Assembly (NCBI RefSeq): GCF_900996235.1
Contig: NZ_CAAJGM010000219.1
Span: forward strand, 1 to 64,000
Source of the DNA: Paraburkholderia sp. BCC1885
Lineage (GTDB): Bacteria; Pseudomonadota; Gammaproteobacteria; Burkholderiales; Burkholderiaceae
Direction: 5' to 3'
DNA: 64,000 bases
The translations under genes were made by a program, and so were the position numbers. The notes under the pieces were generated by a model that saw only the letters and a program-made list of their open reading frames with translations, did not search any database and was not told the origin of the DNA. Every line of letters begins with the position of its first letter. Positions within the stretch are counted from its first letter, which is position 1. Below are positions 8,615-17,034 of the stretch, piece after piece.

Positions 8615-9731
8615 TGCGGCCTCCATTGTTTTGATTGGGTACAACCCGCAGCGCCAGCAGTTCGCGGCGAAGTTGAGCGGCCGTTGCCTGCGCGCAACCA
8701 AGGTGGTTCCGGATGCCTGCCACAGTGGCCTGCACCTTGCCTTCCGAGACGTCGCGCCTCAGCAGCATGAGCTGGGTGTCGATCCCGATCGGTGAGGAGC
8801 AGCGCGTAATACGGCTGTCGGCGTCCGCGGCTTCATCAGCATTAACGTGCTCACGCTCAAGGCCGCTACTGGAAGCGACAACAGCGGCGTTCACGGCATC
8901 ACCGCCGAGACGACGCACGGGCATCACCAGGTACCAGCCAAGGACGCCAATGCCGTCGAGCACGCCCGCATACACGAGGTCGAGGAGCAGGCTCACGCTC
9001 GTTTTGCTCAGTCCCGTCAGGTCCGCTAGTTGCACCATTACTGGGTCGTCACGCATCGCGTCACGCTGTTGCTGCGTCCGGTCGACCTGTGCGGCCTGAC
9101 GATCTTCGGCCGCTTCGCGCCGCTTTGCCTCGTCAGATTCGATCGCGAGCGCATCGAGCGTCGCAGTGAGCGTGGCGCGACGCAAATGCTCGCTGGTGCA
9201 ATTGCCGCTGCAGCGATGGTTGTCTATGAGAGCCAGTGTCTTGCGCGCGCTCGCCTGATCCTGGGCGATGCCAGTCAGGCTGCGCACCGTCATGTCGGCC
9301 AGCGGTACATGCACAGCATCTGGCACACTCTCAGCCCGGCGCGCGCCCGCATGCTGCTGCGCAAGCTGGAAGAACGAGATCTGGCTGCTAAGCGTGACCG
9401 CCAGACCCGCCGTGCAAAGGACAACCACCAGGCCACGCACCGAAAACGACTGCCCCCGACTCAGCGCAGGCAACAGATGCAGGCCGGCAACAGCCACGAC
9501 CGGAAGAGCCGTGCACGCGAGCCGTTCCGCGAACGTAGCGCCACGCTCCAGACCCGAGAGCGCCGCTATGCCGAGCGACGTCGCCGTTGCGGTGCCCGCC
9601 AGAGTGACCTTCGCGACTTGCATCGAATTGCGTTTCACGGGGGGGAACGGCGCACGGCGGTCGCCTGCATCGTCGCCCTGTTTAACGGCCAGCGGCGCGC
9701 GATTGAAAAACGGTAGGATACGCGCGGCCAT
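8607..9731 (-). CDS. Membrane protein with C-terminal DNA-binding-like region
   Basis: Three hydrophobic segments lie in the first 125 residues (around 40-60, 72-92 and 103-122), and a fourth stretch, VLDGIGVLGWYLVMPV, near 265. Between them is a basic, coiled-coil-like region (DEAKRREAAEDRQAAQVDRTQQQR). The end, VQATVAGIRNHLGCAQATAA, looks like a winged helix. The gene follows the preceding stop immediately, with GAGG 8 bases before its ATG, and sits between two excisionase-like genes and ahead of repA. I know of no assigned function; a membrane-anchored replication or partition accessory protein is one possibility. Confidence 0.6.
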   Translation of the reverse strand: MAARILPFFNRAPLAVKQGDDAGDRRAPFPPVKRNSMQVAKVTLAGTATATSLGIAALSGLERGATFAERLACTALPVVAVAGLHLLPALSRGQSFSVRGLVVVLCTAGLAVTLSSQISFFQLAQQHAGARRAESVPDAVHVPLADMTVRSLTGIAQDQASARKTLALIDNHRCSGNCTSEHLRRATLTATLDALAIESDEAKRREAAEDRQAAQVDRTQQQRDAMRDDPVMVQLADLTGLSKTSVSLLLDLVYAGVLDGIGVLGWYLVMPVRRLGGDAVNAAVVASSSGLEREHVNADEAADADSRITRCSSPIGIDTQLMLLRRDVSEGKVQATVAGIRNHLGCAQATAAQLRRELLALRVVPNQNNGGRNA

Positions 9732-10019
9732 TTAGATAGCCTCGCCACGCAGAAACTTCTCGACGGCCTGTGCGTCCCACATCAGCCGGCGGTTGGGCAG
9801 TTTGATGGGCTTCAGCCCGAAGTACGTACCCGTCTCCGAATAGCGCTTACGGACCGACTGAGCCAGGACGCCCACCGCTGCAGCCATGGCATCAGTGGTA
9901 AGCGGGCCATTGCGGGGGGAACGTGCCCGTTGCGTATGGTCTGGCCCGACTGCTGAATTTGCCACGGTCTGATACTGCTGTACGGCACCTGTCGCCGTGT
10001 TGCCTGCGTTGCTGTTCAT
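9732..10019 (-). CDS. Small DNA-binding protein, excisionase/AlpA-like
   Basis: The C-terminal half, LTTDAMAAAVGVLAQSVRKRY, followed by FGLKPIKLPNRRLMWDAQAVEKFL, is a helix-turn-helix and wing of the type seen in Xis and AlpA. The first 45 residues are polar and probably disordered. The start at 10019 is chosen because GGAG lies 6 bases upstream; an ATG at 10031 lacks this. It is the first gene of the replication operon that runs down to repA. It lies directly behind the inverted repeat at 10067-10118, so it may bind there. Confidence 0.65.
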   Translation of the reverse strand: MNSNAGNTATGAVQQYQTVANSAVGPDHTQRARSPRNGPLTTDAMAAAVGVLAQSVRKRYSETGTYFGLKPIKLPNRRLMWDAQAVEKFLRGEAI

Positions 10020-10066
10020 GAAGCTCTCCATATATGAGCGAAATAGCGAAGTGTGGTTTCGCGCTA

Positions 10067-10118
10067 TGTGGAGTTGCAGCGGTCAACGTCGAGGACCGTC
10101 AACCGCTGCAACTCCACA
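10067..10118. repeat. 17-bp perfect inverted repeat ahead of the replication operon
   Basis: The arms GTGGAGTTGCAGCGGT (10068-10083) and ACCGCTGCAACTCCAC (10102-10117) are perfectly complementary. They extend one more pair outward and continue as GCGCT/AGCGC (10061-10065 and 10125-10129) after a short mismatch. The loop is 18 nt. There is no T-run, so it is not a standard terminator. Its place directly upstream of the replication operon suggests an operator, a replication origin hairpin or a packaging site. Confidence 0.7.
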
Positions 10119-10170
10119 ACGTTCAGCGCATAACGGAATTTATGGAGTTTGTTCGCCCGAGTCGCCTCGA

Positions 10171-10190
10171 TGTACGCGAATGTACGCGGT
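10171..10190. repeat. Two tandem 10-bp repeats
   Basis: TGTACGCGAA is followed at once by TGTACGCGGT, so an 8-bp core recurs with a spacing of 10 bp, one helical turn. The pair lies in the promoter region of the replication operon, upstream of the large inverted repeat, and may be a regulator binding site or a minimal iteron. Confidence 0.4.
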
Positions 10191-10327
10191 CGTGCGCTAT
10201 CGACCCTGAAAGGGGTGGCAGGGAGAAAAGCAATGGGGTGGGGGAGGCTCGCGCCTTGCCCGGAATGCGCCCAGTGATGCGGACAATCTTCGGGATGCCA
10301 TGCGATAACAGCTTGGCAAATGCAATT

Positions 10328-10351
10328 GGGGGCAGATTTCGATCTGCCCCC
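10328..10351 (-). terminator. Hairpin terminator with TTCG loop
   Basis: Arms GGGGGCAGAT and ATCTGCCCCC flank a 4-base loop that reads TTCG on the plus strand. The hairpin stands 30 bp beyond the stop of the minus-strand gene at 10382-11242, where a terminator is expected. The T-run after the stem is weak. Confidence 0.55.
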
Positions 10352-10381
10352 ATCCGCCAGAAACGATGCTGGTGTCGCAGC

Positions 10382-11242
10382 CTACTGCGGCGGCGCGAAG
10401 TGTTTTGCCTTTAGCCTGTTCAGTTGCACGCGCAATGAATCCCGCTTGAGGATATACAAGCTTCCGTCTTCCATCTTGACAGGCAGAGTCTTGCCGGGCA
10501 CGTACTCCTTGTTCGATCTGTCAATCGCGTCTCGATCGAGCAAAATGCGGATCACCCGGGGAAAGATGACCTCGATCGCGTAACGGTCCTTGTGTTCGGA
10601 AACGGCTTCACGTTGCGCCGCGACGATGTCCGAATCCAACGGATGCCAACGGCCTTCGTCTCCAATGTCGGTCAGCTTTTGAAACGACTCCACGACGCTA
10701 GTCGGCAGGATAGTCCTGTTCGATTCAAGTCCATTCAGCTTCAGAAAAACATCGAGCCAGACCCGATCAAAGAAACGGATTTCCTCATTCCGGCAAAGCT
10801 CTTCAAGCCATGCCAGGAAAGTAAACGGCTCGAGGGCCAGCTCGTACTTTGCCTCATCCTCGCATTCGTTATCCCAGTGTCTAAGCACCCTTCGTGCATC
10901 CAGAAAGCGCGCTGAGCCGGTCGTCACCAGCATTTCGCCGTCAAGTCCGCGCAAATGCCGCTGATTGTGCTCTGGGATGCTTTCCTCGCCTGCTTCGTCT
11001 ATTTTCCAAAGACCATGAAGCAGCTTGTCGAATTGCTTCACCCAGAACGACGCAGGTTTTTCCGAATGTTCAGAGTCATCGAGAGCATTGGTCCAGTAGT
11101 CAGTCGGAACAATTCCCGACATGAGTAAAGCCCCCATGATTGGAGTCCATGTCTCGAAGCTGTAGTAGTACTTTGCCGCGTTTTCCACCTTCAGATTGAA
11201 ATCGATCGTCTCTGATCCTGGGAGAATTACCGTGGTCGCCAT
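10382..11242 (-). CDS. Hypothetical protein, 286 residues
   Basis: The product is soluble and mixed alpha/beta, without signal peptide or membrane segment. Notable stretches are FWVKQFDKLLHGLWKIDEAG near residue 70 and a basic C-terminus, LRVQLNRLKAKHFAPPQ. I do not recognise a family. The start at ATG 11242 (MATTVILPGSETID) is preferred over an in-frame GTG at 11308 on composition, although its ribosome binding site is poor. The gene lies between the integrase and the replication operon, a usual place for cargo in satellites and islands. A defence or anti-phage role is possible but nothing in the sequence shows it. Confidence 0.55.
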   Translation of the reverse strand: MATTVILPGSETIDFNLKVENAAKYYYSFETWTPIMGALLMSGIVPTDYWTNALDDSEHSEKPASFWVKQFDKLLHGLWKIDEAGEESIPEHNQRHLRGLDGEMLVTTGSARFLDARRVLRHWDNECEDEAKYELALEPFTFLAWLEELCRNEEIRFFDRVWLDVFLKLNGLESNRTILPTSVVESFQKLTDIGDEGRWHPLDSDIVAAQREAVSEHKDRYAIEVIFPRVIRILLDRDAIDRSNKEYVPGKTLPVKMEDGSLYILKRDSLRVQLNRLKAKHFAPPQ

Positions 11243-11574
11243 AGTTGTATTTGAATGAATGTTTTCGATGTATTTCGATGAAATGGTCGAGACACAGAAT
11301 GCCCCCACCGCGACCAGTCGTAATCGCTAGCCCCTGCTGCGCGACGACAATCCGGTAAGGCCGATCGCCCCGAACGACGGATTTTATCGCGCGCTTGTGC
11401 ACTTTGCAGGGACGTGGGCATGCCAATCGAATGTCGAGCAAAAGAACGGCGTCATCGGCGATGATTTGGCGACACCGCCGTGCTGGAAAGGTCGATCCGA
11501 CCGGCGCAGCGCAATATGGATGTATCGGCTCGTGACGACAGCCCTATGGTTGACGTTTGCGAGTACTGTACGGA
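11243..11574. other. Gap between integrase and hypothetical gene
   Basis: No convincing gene, repeat or terminator is visible here. The part next to 11243 probably holds the promoter of the minus-strand gene that starts at 11242; no clear -10/-35 pair was seen. Confidence 0.4.
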
Positions 11575-12918
11575 CTATGTCGACAATGCCTCGGAGGAGA
11601 TTCCGGCGTGTTCTAGCATCCACGCCTCGATCTTGTCGTGCCACATGCGCAGCAAGTCGAGCGGACGTCGACGATAGTGCTTCTCGGCGATCGCGGACGG
11701 CTTGTGCCCCTGAATCTGTGCCACGACTCCCACCGGACATTCAACCCATTCCGACAACGTGCCGAACGAGCGGCGCAATCCGTGCAGAGTGACATGAGGC
11801 AAGTCCCCGGCGACAAGCGCCTGGTTATGCGCGATCCGCGGCTCGGCGATCTTACCGTCCGCGGCCGTCTTGCTCGCAAACACCCAGGGCGAAGGCGACC
11901 AGTGCTCACCCTTTTCTGCGAGCCGCACCGCCTGCCGCTTATTCGGCGGAATCTCGTTCAGTCGCTTAAGATTGAGCAGCAAACTTGCCAGATAAGGCGT
12001 GAGCGGAATAGTGCGACCCCCTGTCCCCTCAACCTTGTCATTCATGGTAAGGCTGCGCCAGCGGAAATCGACATCATCCCAACGCAGCGAAGCCAATTCC
12101 TCCCGACGAGCGCCCGTAATTAAAAGTCCCTGCAGGTAAGCTGAGATCACTGGGTTGGATATGCAACGCGCTGCCGCGAACCACGGCGATAGCTGTTCGC
12201 GTTGCAAGCAGTCAACCTTGGTTTGCGGTTTCATCAAGTGCTCGCGTATTCCTCGGTTCGAGCAGATCTCCAGTGCCGCCAAGCCAGCGTATTCGCTTTG
12301 ATCTTCGCACCAGGTGATAAATGCCCGCAACAGAGCAAACGCTAAACGTGCTCGAGCTGGCCGTTGCTGCGTTTCCAACTCGAGCCATGAGTCAACTCGC
12401 TCGCGACTCAACGACGACAGAGGCAATGGCATAAGAACGGCCAACGGTCCAGCAACAATCTGTGCCTTTCCACGCTTCGTTGGACGCCCGCCCGCCTCGG
12501 CCAAGCGGATATGGTCCTGATAATGTCGCTCCGACCATTTCGGCTTGCGAGCAATCAAATATGTCTTCCAAGCATCTTCAACCGCCACATCCTGCCGGCG
12601 CACCTCTGCCCGCCTCGCTTCATGAGCGGCGCGCTGCTCGGCTTTGACCTCGCGCGGGTCCTTACCGTCATCGATCAGGGTCTTGAGGCGGCTGGCTTCG
12701 GTACGGGCCTTACCAAGCTCCCATACGCGGGCATCTCCGATAGTCACCCGGATCGTCTTACCGAATAGGCGCGACTCGAATATATAAGCACGCGCCCCTG
12801 CTTCGGTTATGCGCAGTCCAAACCCGGGGGTCTTTGCATCCCAAAAAATGCTTTGCTGCTTGCCAGGCTCACATTGAAGACTTTCCACCCGTGCCGCCGT
12901 CAAGTTCTGCTTTGCCAT
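11575..12918 (-). CDS. P4-type tyrosine recombinase (integrase) of element 1
   Basis: The N-terminus MAKQNLTAARVESLQ and the following DAKTPGFGLRITEAGARAY are the DUF4102 arm-binding domain of P4-like integrases. The catalytic domain has TGARREELASLRWDD (first Arg), HGLRRSFG (His379, Arg382), QGHKPS (His405) and Tyr415 in EKHYRRR, so the active site is complete. The start at 12918 has GAGGAA before it. The gene begins about 155 bp from the tRNA-Met fragment at 13074 and should insert and excise element 1 there. P4-type integrases commonly use tRNA 3' ends, which agrees with the site. Confidence 0.9.
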   Translation of the reverse strand: MAKQNLTAARVESLQCEPGKQQSIFWDAKTPGFGLRITEAGARAYIFESRLFGKTIRVTIGDARVWELGKARTEASRLKTLIDDGKDPREVKAEQRAAHEARRAEVRRQDVAVEDAWKTYLIARKPKWSERHYQDHIRLAEAGGRPTKRGKAQIVAGPLAVLMPLPLSSLSRERVDSWLELETQQRPARARLAFALLRAFITWCEDQSEYAGLAALEICSNRGIREHLMKPQTKVDCLQREQLSPWFAAARCISNPVISAYLQGLLITGARREELASLRWDDVDFRWRSLTMNDKVEGTGGRTIPLTPYLASLLLNLKRLNEIPPNKRQAVRLAEKGEHWSPSPWVFASKTAADGKIAEPRIAHNQALVAGDLPHVTLHGLRRSFGTLSEWVECPVGVVAQIQGHKPSAIAEKHYRRRPLDLLRMWHDKIEAWMLEHAGISSEALST

Positions 12919-13073
12919 CGATTCCTCATGTAGGCACCATGTAGGCATATCCTAGGGAAACTTGTCCATCTTAGTCAACATCGAATTTGCGTGAAACATC
13001 TACAAAGCCTTATAATTCAGGGCTCCCAACGCCTACACGGAAACCGATCCACACAAAGGTACGCCGACTCTTT

Positions 13074-13122
<49 letters not shown>

Positions 13123-13127
13123 GATTT

Positions 13128-13157
13128 AAAAAGGCCTTGCTTTGCAAGGCCTTTTTT
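13128..13157 (+). terminator. Rho-independent terminator behind the tRNA fragment
   Basis: Arms AAAAAGGCCTTGC and GCAAGGCCTTTTT with a TTT loop end in a run of Ts. It directly follows the tRNA-Met 3' fragment, where a tRNA terminator belongs, and also separates the two elements. Confidence 0.85.
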
Positions 13158-13211
13158 CATTCCGACGCGTGGCAAACACCTCAGGGTGCGTCTCCATCAG
13201 GAGTTCGCCAC

Positions 13212-14828
13212 ATGCTGACGCCCTACCTCGCCTCCCGGCTACGTCGCACGCCCTACGGCGTCTTTCATTTCCGCATCGTGCTGCCCCCTCACCTCGCCGC
13301 TGTTGCCGGCAAAAAAGAGGTGTGGCGGTCGCTGCGCACCCGCGACCCCGAGCAGGCTAAACTGTTCGCATACCTGCTCAATGCCCGTTTCGCCATGTTG
13401 AAAAAACCGAGCTTGGCCGACCTGCTTACCCTTACACCGGACGACATCCAGCAACTGACGATCCATGGTCTTCACGTCGGCGGATTCAAGGCAGAGCGCG
13501 TCGAACTGGACAGCACCACACCGGAGACGTTGCAACGCGATCAGGAGGCCCTGAAAGGCCTGATTTCGGCCTTCGGCACGCTCCCCGCATCGCCATCGAC
13601 GGCGACGCCGGAAGAAACGGCGGCGGCTGCAACTGAGGCGGCGGAACTGGCCGCCATCCGCCGGGCAGGTCTCTCGAAGCCGCTCGACCAGTGCGTGCGG
13701 TTATACCTGGACAGCAAGGCGGGGGAGATCTCGCCCGCCAGCACAAAGGACTACACGAACGCACTGGCGGTGTTCATGCGCTGGGCCGACGGTGCCACGC
13801 CCATCGGGTTTTGCGACTGGGATTTCGTTCGGGGCTATTTCGACTTTTTGCAATGGCTGCCCACCAACTACGAAAAACGGAGGAAGAAGGAGTTCGGCAA
13901 TCAGGACGCCCGCACGTTCGTGGCCGCAGCCCAGACCCGGAACGAGCGCCCGACGGGGGTCATGAGCGTCCAGACCCGCAAGCAGCAGCAACGGGTGCTG
14001 AACGGCTTCTTCGAGTGGACGCGGGAGGCTGGGCTGCTCACGGGTCCGAACCCGGCAGCGGCACAGGTCAAGCTCTCGAAGTCCCAGCGCACGAAGATCA
14101 ATGCCGGCCGGGGTTACCTGCCGTTTTCACCGGACGAGCTGCGGACGATGTTCGAGCCCGAACGGTTCCTCAGGTTTGCCCAGACGCCGGAAGACTTCTT
14201 CCTGCCTCTGCTGGGGCTTTACACCGGCGCACGCATGAACGAGCTGGCCCAAGCCCGTTTGAAAGACCTGCGACGGGCTGGCGACCGCTGGTTCCTGGAC
14301 ATCCAGCCGGACCATACGGGGGACAGCGAAACCGAAACCCGCGTCAAAACGGTGGCGAGCGTCCGCTCTGCCCCGCTGCACCTCGATCTGGTCATGCTTG
14401 GCCTGATCGCCTACGCAGAAGAGTTGCGGGAGAGGGGGGCAGTCCGGCTGTTCCCGCACCTGCCGCGCGACGCAAAGGGCAAACACACCAAAAACCCGTC
14501 CCGGCGGTTCGCGGCCTACCTGGTGGAGCTGGGCATCAAGGACGACAGGCGGAAGGCTTTTCCGTCGTTCCGCACCACGCTGATCCGTCGGATGAAGGCC
14601 GCCGGTGTCGCAAAGGACGCCCGAATGGAGCTCGTCGGTCACGCCCCGCGTGACGTGCACGACGGCGTGTATGCCGGCCAGTTTGAGGATGAGTTTCTGG
14701 CAACCCAGACACTCGACAAGGCCCGTTTTGACGAACTGGACACGGTGGGCCTTGCCGTCGAACTGCCGGAGCGCCTCGCCCGGTTCGTCGCCGTGGCCCT
14801 GGGAACGGAGCGCACGGTCCGAAAATGA
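13212..14828 (+). CDS. Tyrosine recombinase of element 2 (538 residues)
   Basis: The C-terminal domain has TGARMNELAQARLKDL (first Arg), SFRTTLIRRM (Arg454), ELVGHAPRD (His477) and VYAG (Tyr487). The residue three before Arg454, usually His, is Pro451, and RH is replaced by RT, so the active site departs from the standard R-H-R-H-Y set. Residues 1-60 (TPYGVFHFRIVLPPHL) resemble the N-terminal domain of this integrase subfamily, and a core-binding domain follows near 195-300. The start at 13212 has AGGAG 8 bases upstream. The gene begins 90 bp from the tRNA-Met fragment, so it is the likely integrase of element 2. Confidence 0.8.
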   Translation: MLTPYLASRLRRTPYGVFHFRIVLPPHLAAVAGKKEVWRSLRTRDPEQAKLFAYLLNARFAMLKKPSLADLLTLTPDDIQQLTIHGLHVGGFKAERVELDSTTPETLQRDQEALKGLISAFGTLPASPSTATPEETAAAATEAAELAAIRRAGLSKPLDQCVRLYLDSKAGEISPASTKDYTNALAVFMRWADGATPIGFCDWDFVRGYFDFLQWLPTNYEKRRKKEFGNQDARTFVAAAQTRNERPTGVMSVQTRKQQQRVLNGFFEWTREAGLLTGPNPAAAQVKLSKSQRTKINAGRGYLPFSPDELRTMFEPERFLRFAQTPEDFFLPLLGLYTGARMNELAQARLKDLRRAGDRWFLDIQPDHTGDSETETRVKTVASVRSAPLHLDLVMLGLIAYAEELRERGAVRLFPHLPRDAKGKHTKNPSRRFAAYLVELGIKDDRRKAFPSFRTTLIRRMKAAGVAKDARMELVGHAPRDVHDGVYAGQFEDEFLATQTLDKARFDELDTVGLAVELPERLARFVAVALGTERTVRK

Positions 14829-15799
14829 GCGATGGGGCGGCGCGCGCCCGCTTTTCCTGCTCAGGGCTCTACCGCGCGCTGTCGCGCGCCTGCCGGCAAT
14901 GCGATGGGTTTTACTGTGCCCTAAGATGGTGGCCGGTAGCCCTTCGGGTGCCTACGGCCTGTAACCTGCGGTGAGCCTCCGGCCTGTGCCCGAACATGTT
15001 GGCCCAACAGGGGGAATGGTACGGTTTTGCTTCCCCTGGACCCGGCAAGCCCCGGTCGATCCCGACCGGGCCAAGCCGGGAAAGTCTTATCCCTGCACGG
15101 GCCCGGGTGGGGGCGCTTGCATGGGATGACTTTGCCCGCTTGGCCCGAACCTGTCCGAAGACGGCGGGCACTACGCCGGGAGTGAGAGCGCTGCGCTGCT
15201 CACTTGCGGACAGTTCAAGGCGCGCAGCGCCCCCGGTGCCGGGTCTGTCCACCCCCATGACAGGGGCGTCTTTCCGTTGACGCTGTGCACCGTGTCCTGA
15301 CCGTCGCCAGGCGCTTTCCCGCTCATCGCGTCTCACCCATTCAACACCGAGCCGTCGAGGCACACGATCCGGGCCAGTTTGAGCCATACCCGGAGCCTTA
15401 CGCGGGACGAAGTGTTGCGGGACGGATCATGCGCTGGGCGCATGGTTCAAGGTTGTCGACTCCCGGTCGCTTTCGCTGACCAGTCGACGCTGGGGGTTGG
15501 TTACCCCGGCGCGCACTTGTTCGAACCTCCGGCTGCTCCTCTGTCGGCGCGCTGGGGACTGGACCATGTGGGCGGAAACTTGACCTGTGGCCTGGGTGCG
15601 GTAGGATGGTTCCGCGGGGCCGAAGTGGGTTGTCGTAGCGCACACTACACGATCCAGTTCCCGATGCAGCAACATCGCGGAACCGCAACCCCACACTACG
15701 AAAGCCACGGCCCCCTGTCAACAGGGGGCCGTGGCACGTCTGGGGCTTGCGTTTTCGCGCGGATCTGTTTGGATGGGCGACCATCCCCGGAGCTCCGCC
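14829..15799 (+). other. Hairpin-rich tract without a convincing gene, possible structured RNA
   Basis: No open frame here looks like a protein on composition or start. Instead strong stem-loops follow one another: GCGCGC arms at 14874-14889; an 8-bp bulged stem at 14931-14959; 15008-15038; a nested pair at 15041-15080 (CCCGGC/GCCGGG around CCCGGTCG/CGACCGGG); a three-way junction at 15151-15213 closed by CTGTCCG/CGGACAG; GGCGC/GCGCC at 15219-15231; CATGCGC/GCGCATG at 15428-15444; GTCGAC/GTCGAC with GGTC/GACC inside at 15455-15488; GGTTCCGCG/CGCGGAACC at 15608-15684. The strand is assumed from the flanking plus-strand genes. High GC alone produces some pairing, so folding statistics are needed. 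Confidence 0.45.
15704..15735. terminator. Perfect 14-bp hairpin, terminator-like
   Basis: Arms GCCACGGCCCCCTG and CAGGGGGCCGTGGC enclose the tetraloop TCAA. It closes the hairpin-rich tract and precedes the small gene at 15800. The usual T-run is absent, so it may end a transcript inefficiently or be part of a folded RNA. Confidence 0.5.
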
Positions 15800-16045
15800 A
15801 TGCGCCCCTATGCCTCGCAAAACGACGCCGACCGCCTAACCATCAAGGATCTGTGGTTTTACGCCTACATCGCCGCCTTGCACCGGGTCGAGCCCATCGC
15901 AGCGCGCATGATCGCCGATGAGGCCGTCCAGGTAGCGCATGAACGCTGGAAGAACGCACCAGCGATGAAGTGCTGGGACTACCTGCACAACTATCCGGTG
16001 GGAGCCGACATTGGTAACTCACAGGACACGCCCGAGCAGGCCTGA
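15800..16045 (+). CDS. Hypothetical protein, 81 residues
   Basis: The product MRPYASQNDADRLTIKDLWF continues as an amphipathic helix-rich chain (YIAALHRVEPIAARMIADEA) and ends in a polar tail. It has no membrane segment. GGAG lies 8 bases before the ATG at 15800. An in-frame extension back to 15731 would run into the hairpin at 15704-15735 and is not preferred. The stop is 3 bp from the stop of the convergent gene 16049-16330. No family is recognised. Confidence 0.55.
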   Translation: MRPYASQNDADRLTIKDLWFYAYIAALHRVEPIAARMIADEAVQVAHERWKNAPAMKCWDYLHNYPVGADIGNSQDTPEQA

Positions 16046-16048
16046 CCT

Positions 16049-16330
16049 TTAAAGCCGACCGCCGGGCGGTTTCCAGCCCGCGCCAGCCTTCGTTTCGGTC
16101 GCTTTGAGAATATGAGCTTCAGCCTTTGTCAAAGCGACAAAAAGCGAGATGTCCGTCGCCAACGGCGAGGAATCCCCTATCTTGAAAACTCTGAAGTATT
16201 TCACGGTGGCCTTCACGGGGAGGATGATCTGATTCTGATCGTCCACCGGAACTGATATTACGCAATCGGCCGTGTATCCTGGCGGCAAGTCCGCGACGCA
16301 TGGGACCTCGATGTCGATAGTTTCGGTCAT
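16049..16330 (-). CDS. Hypothetical protein, 93 residues
   Basis: The sequence MTETIDIEVPCVADLPPGYT, followed by VISVPVDDQNQIILPVKATV, is rich in beta-branched residues and suggests a small beta-sheet protein. No signal peptide or metal site is seen. AAGGA lies 5 bases before the ATG. It stands alone on the minus strand, facing the 81-residue gene. The 204 bp upstream, to 16534, carry no other feature. Function unknown. Confidence 0.6.
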   Translation of the reverse strand: MTETIDIEVPCVADLPPGYTADCVISVPVDDQNQIILPVKATVKYFRVFKIGDSSPLATDISLFVALTKAEAHILKATETKAGAGWKPPGGRL

Positions 16331-16534
16331 ACGTTTCCTTTTTATAGGTGTGAACTGACAATATTGTTTGACACGGAGTTTTCTGTTTAATCAAGGACAT
16401 AAACCCCCCATCCTCGGCAAGGCATTCAAATAGAGTTAGACGGCATTTTCGACGCCAAGCACCCGCGTGTGGACATTGACGTCTCCGCCGAACTGTTTCT
16501 TCCTTGCCCGTCACAAGTCTGATCGCTATCCAAG

Positions 16535-16978
16535 TTACTTCAACGGCTCCAAGCCGAGGCGGCACTCAATTTCCGTCACAAGTTTGTCAACTGCATCGCC
16601 CGACGTAGACTGAGTGCCATAGACGTAGGTGGAAAGACCCCGGAGTTTCGTAGCGGCAACCTTGATAGATTCCCGTGGGTGCAAGCTAAAAACTCTAGAC
16701 AGGAATGGGTAGCACGAGCACGGTATCATTTCTACGCGGGCAAGAAGGTCACAGGAGCTTCGCAATAATGCTTCATGCGCCTTCTGGGACCACTCCTCGC
16801 TCCTTGCCGCCGGCGTGCGTATTGCTGCTGCGTGGAACGCCAAATTGAACCTGACCTCACCGACGGACTTCTTCAGTTCGTGCACCGGTTCGATGAGAAT
16901 CTTCGAAACAAGCTGCCCGACGACATAGACAATCACACTTCCGAAAATCGTGAGGGCCGAGGTTGCGATCGCTGACAT
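16535..16978 (-). CDS. Hypothetical membrane-anchored protein, 147 residues
   Basis: A single hydrophobic segment near the N-terminus (ALTIFGSVIVYVVGQLVSKI, residues 8-27) is followed by EPVHELKKSVGEVRFNLAFHA and a soluble C-terminal part with AATKLRGLSTYVYG. The pattern is that of a monotopic inner-membrane protein with a cytoplasmic helical domain. Related hypothetical proteins occur in many genomes, often in accessory regions, but I know no function. GGAGG lies 6 bases before the ATG at 16978. The gene stands 56 bp downstream of the DUF1493 gene on the same strand. Confidence 0.65.
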   Translation of the reverse strand: MSAIATSALTIFGSVIVYVVGQLVSKILIEPVHELKKSVGEVRFNLAFHAAAIRTPAARSEEWSQKAHEALLRSSCDLLARVEMIPCSCYPFLSRVFSLHPRESIKVAATKLRGLSTYVYGTQSTSGDAVDKLVTEIECRLGLEPLK

Positions 16979-17034
16979 TGAAAACCTCCGGGTATCCGTT
17001 TAAATTGGTTTTTGTTTCGAACTCTATTGCTCGT

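Noticed and set aside
14911..15387. A 158-codon minus-strand frame in the hairpin-rich tract
   Set aside because: The peptide is Arg/Gly/Ala/Pro-rich without secondary-structure pattern and runs through several perfect hairpins; noncoding structure explains the region better.
14829..15799. HEARO/omega-type guide RNA of an IscB or TnpB system
   Set aside because: No IscB, IsrB or TnpB-like gene, intact or decayed, is visible near the tract.
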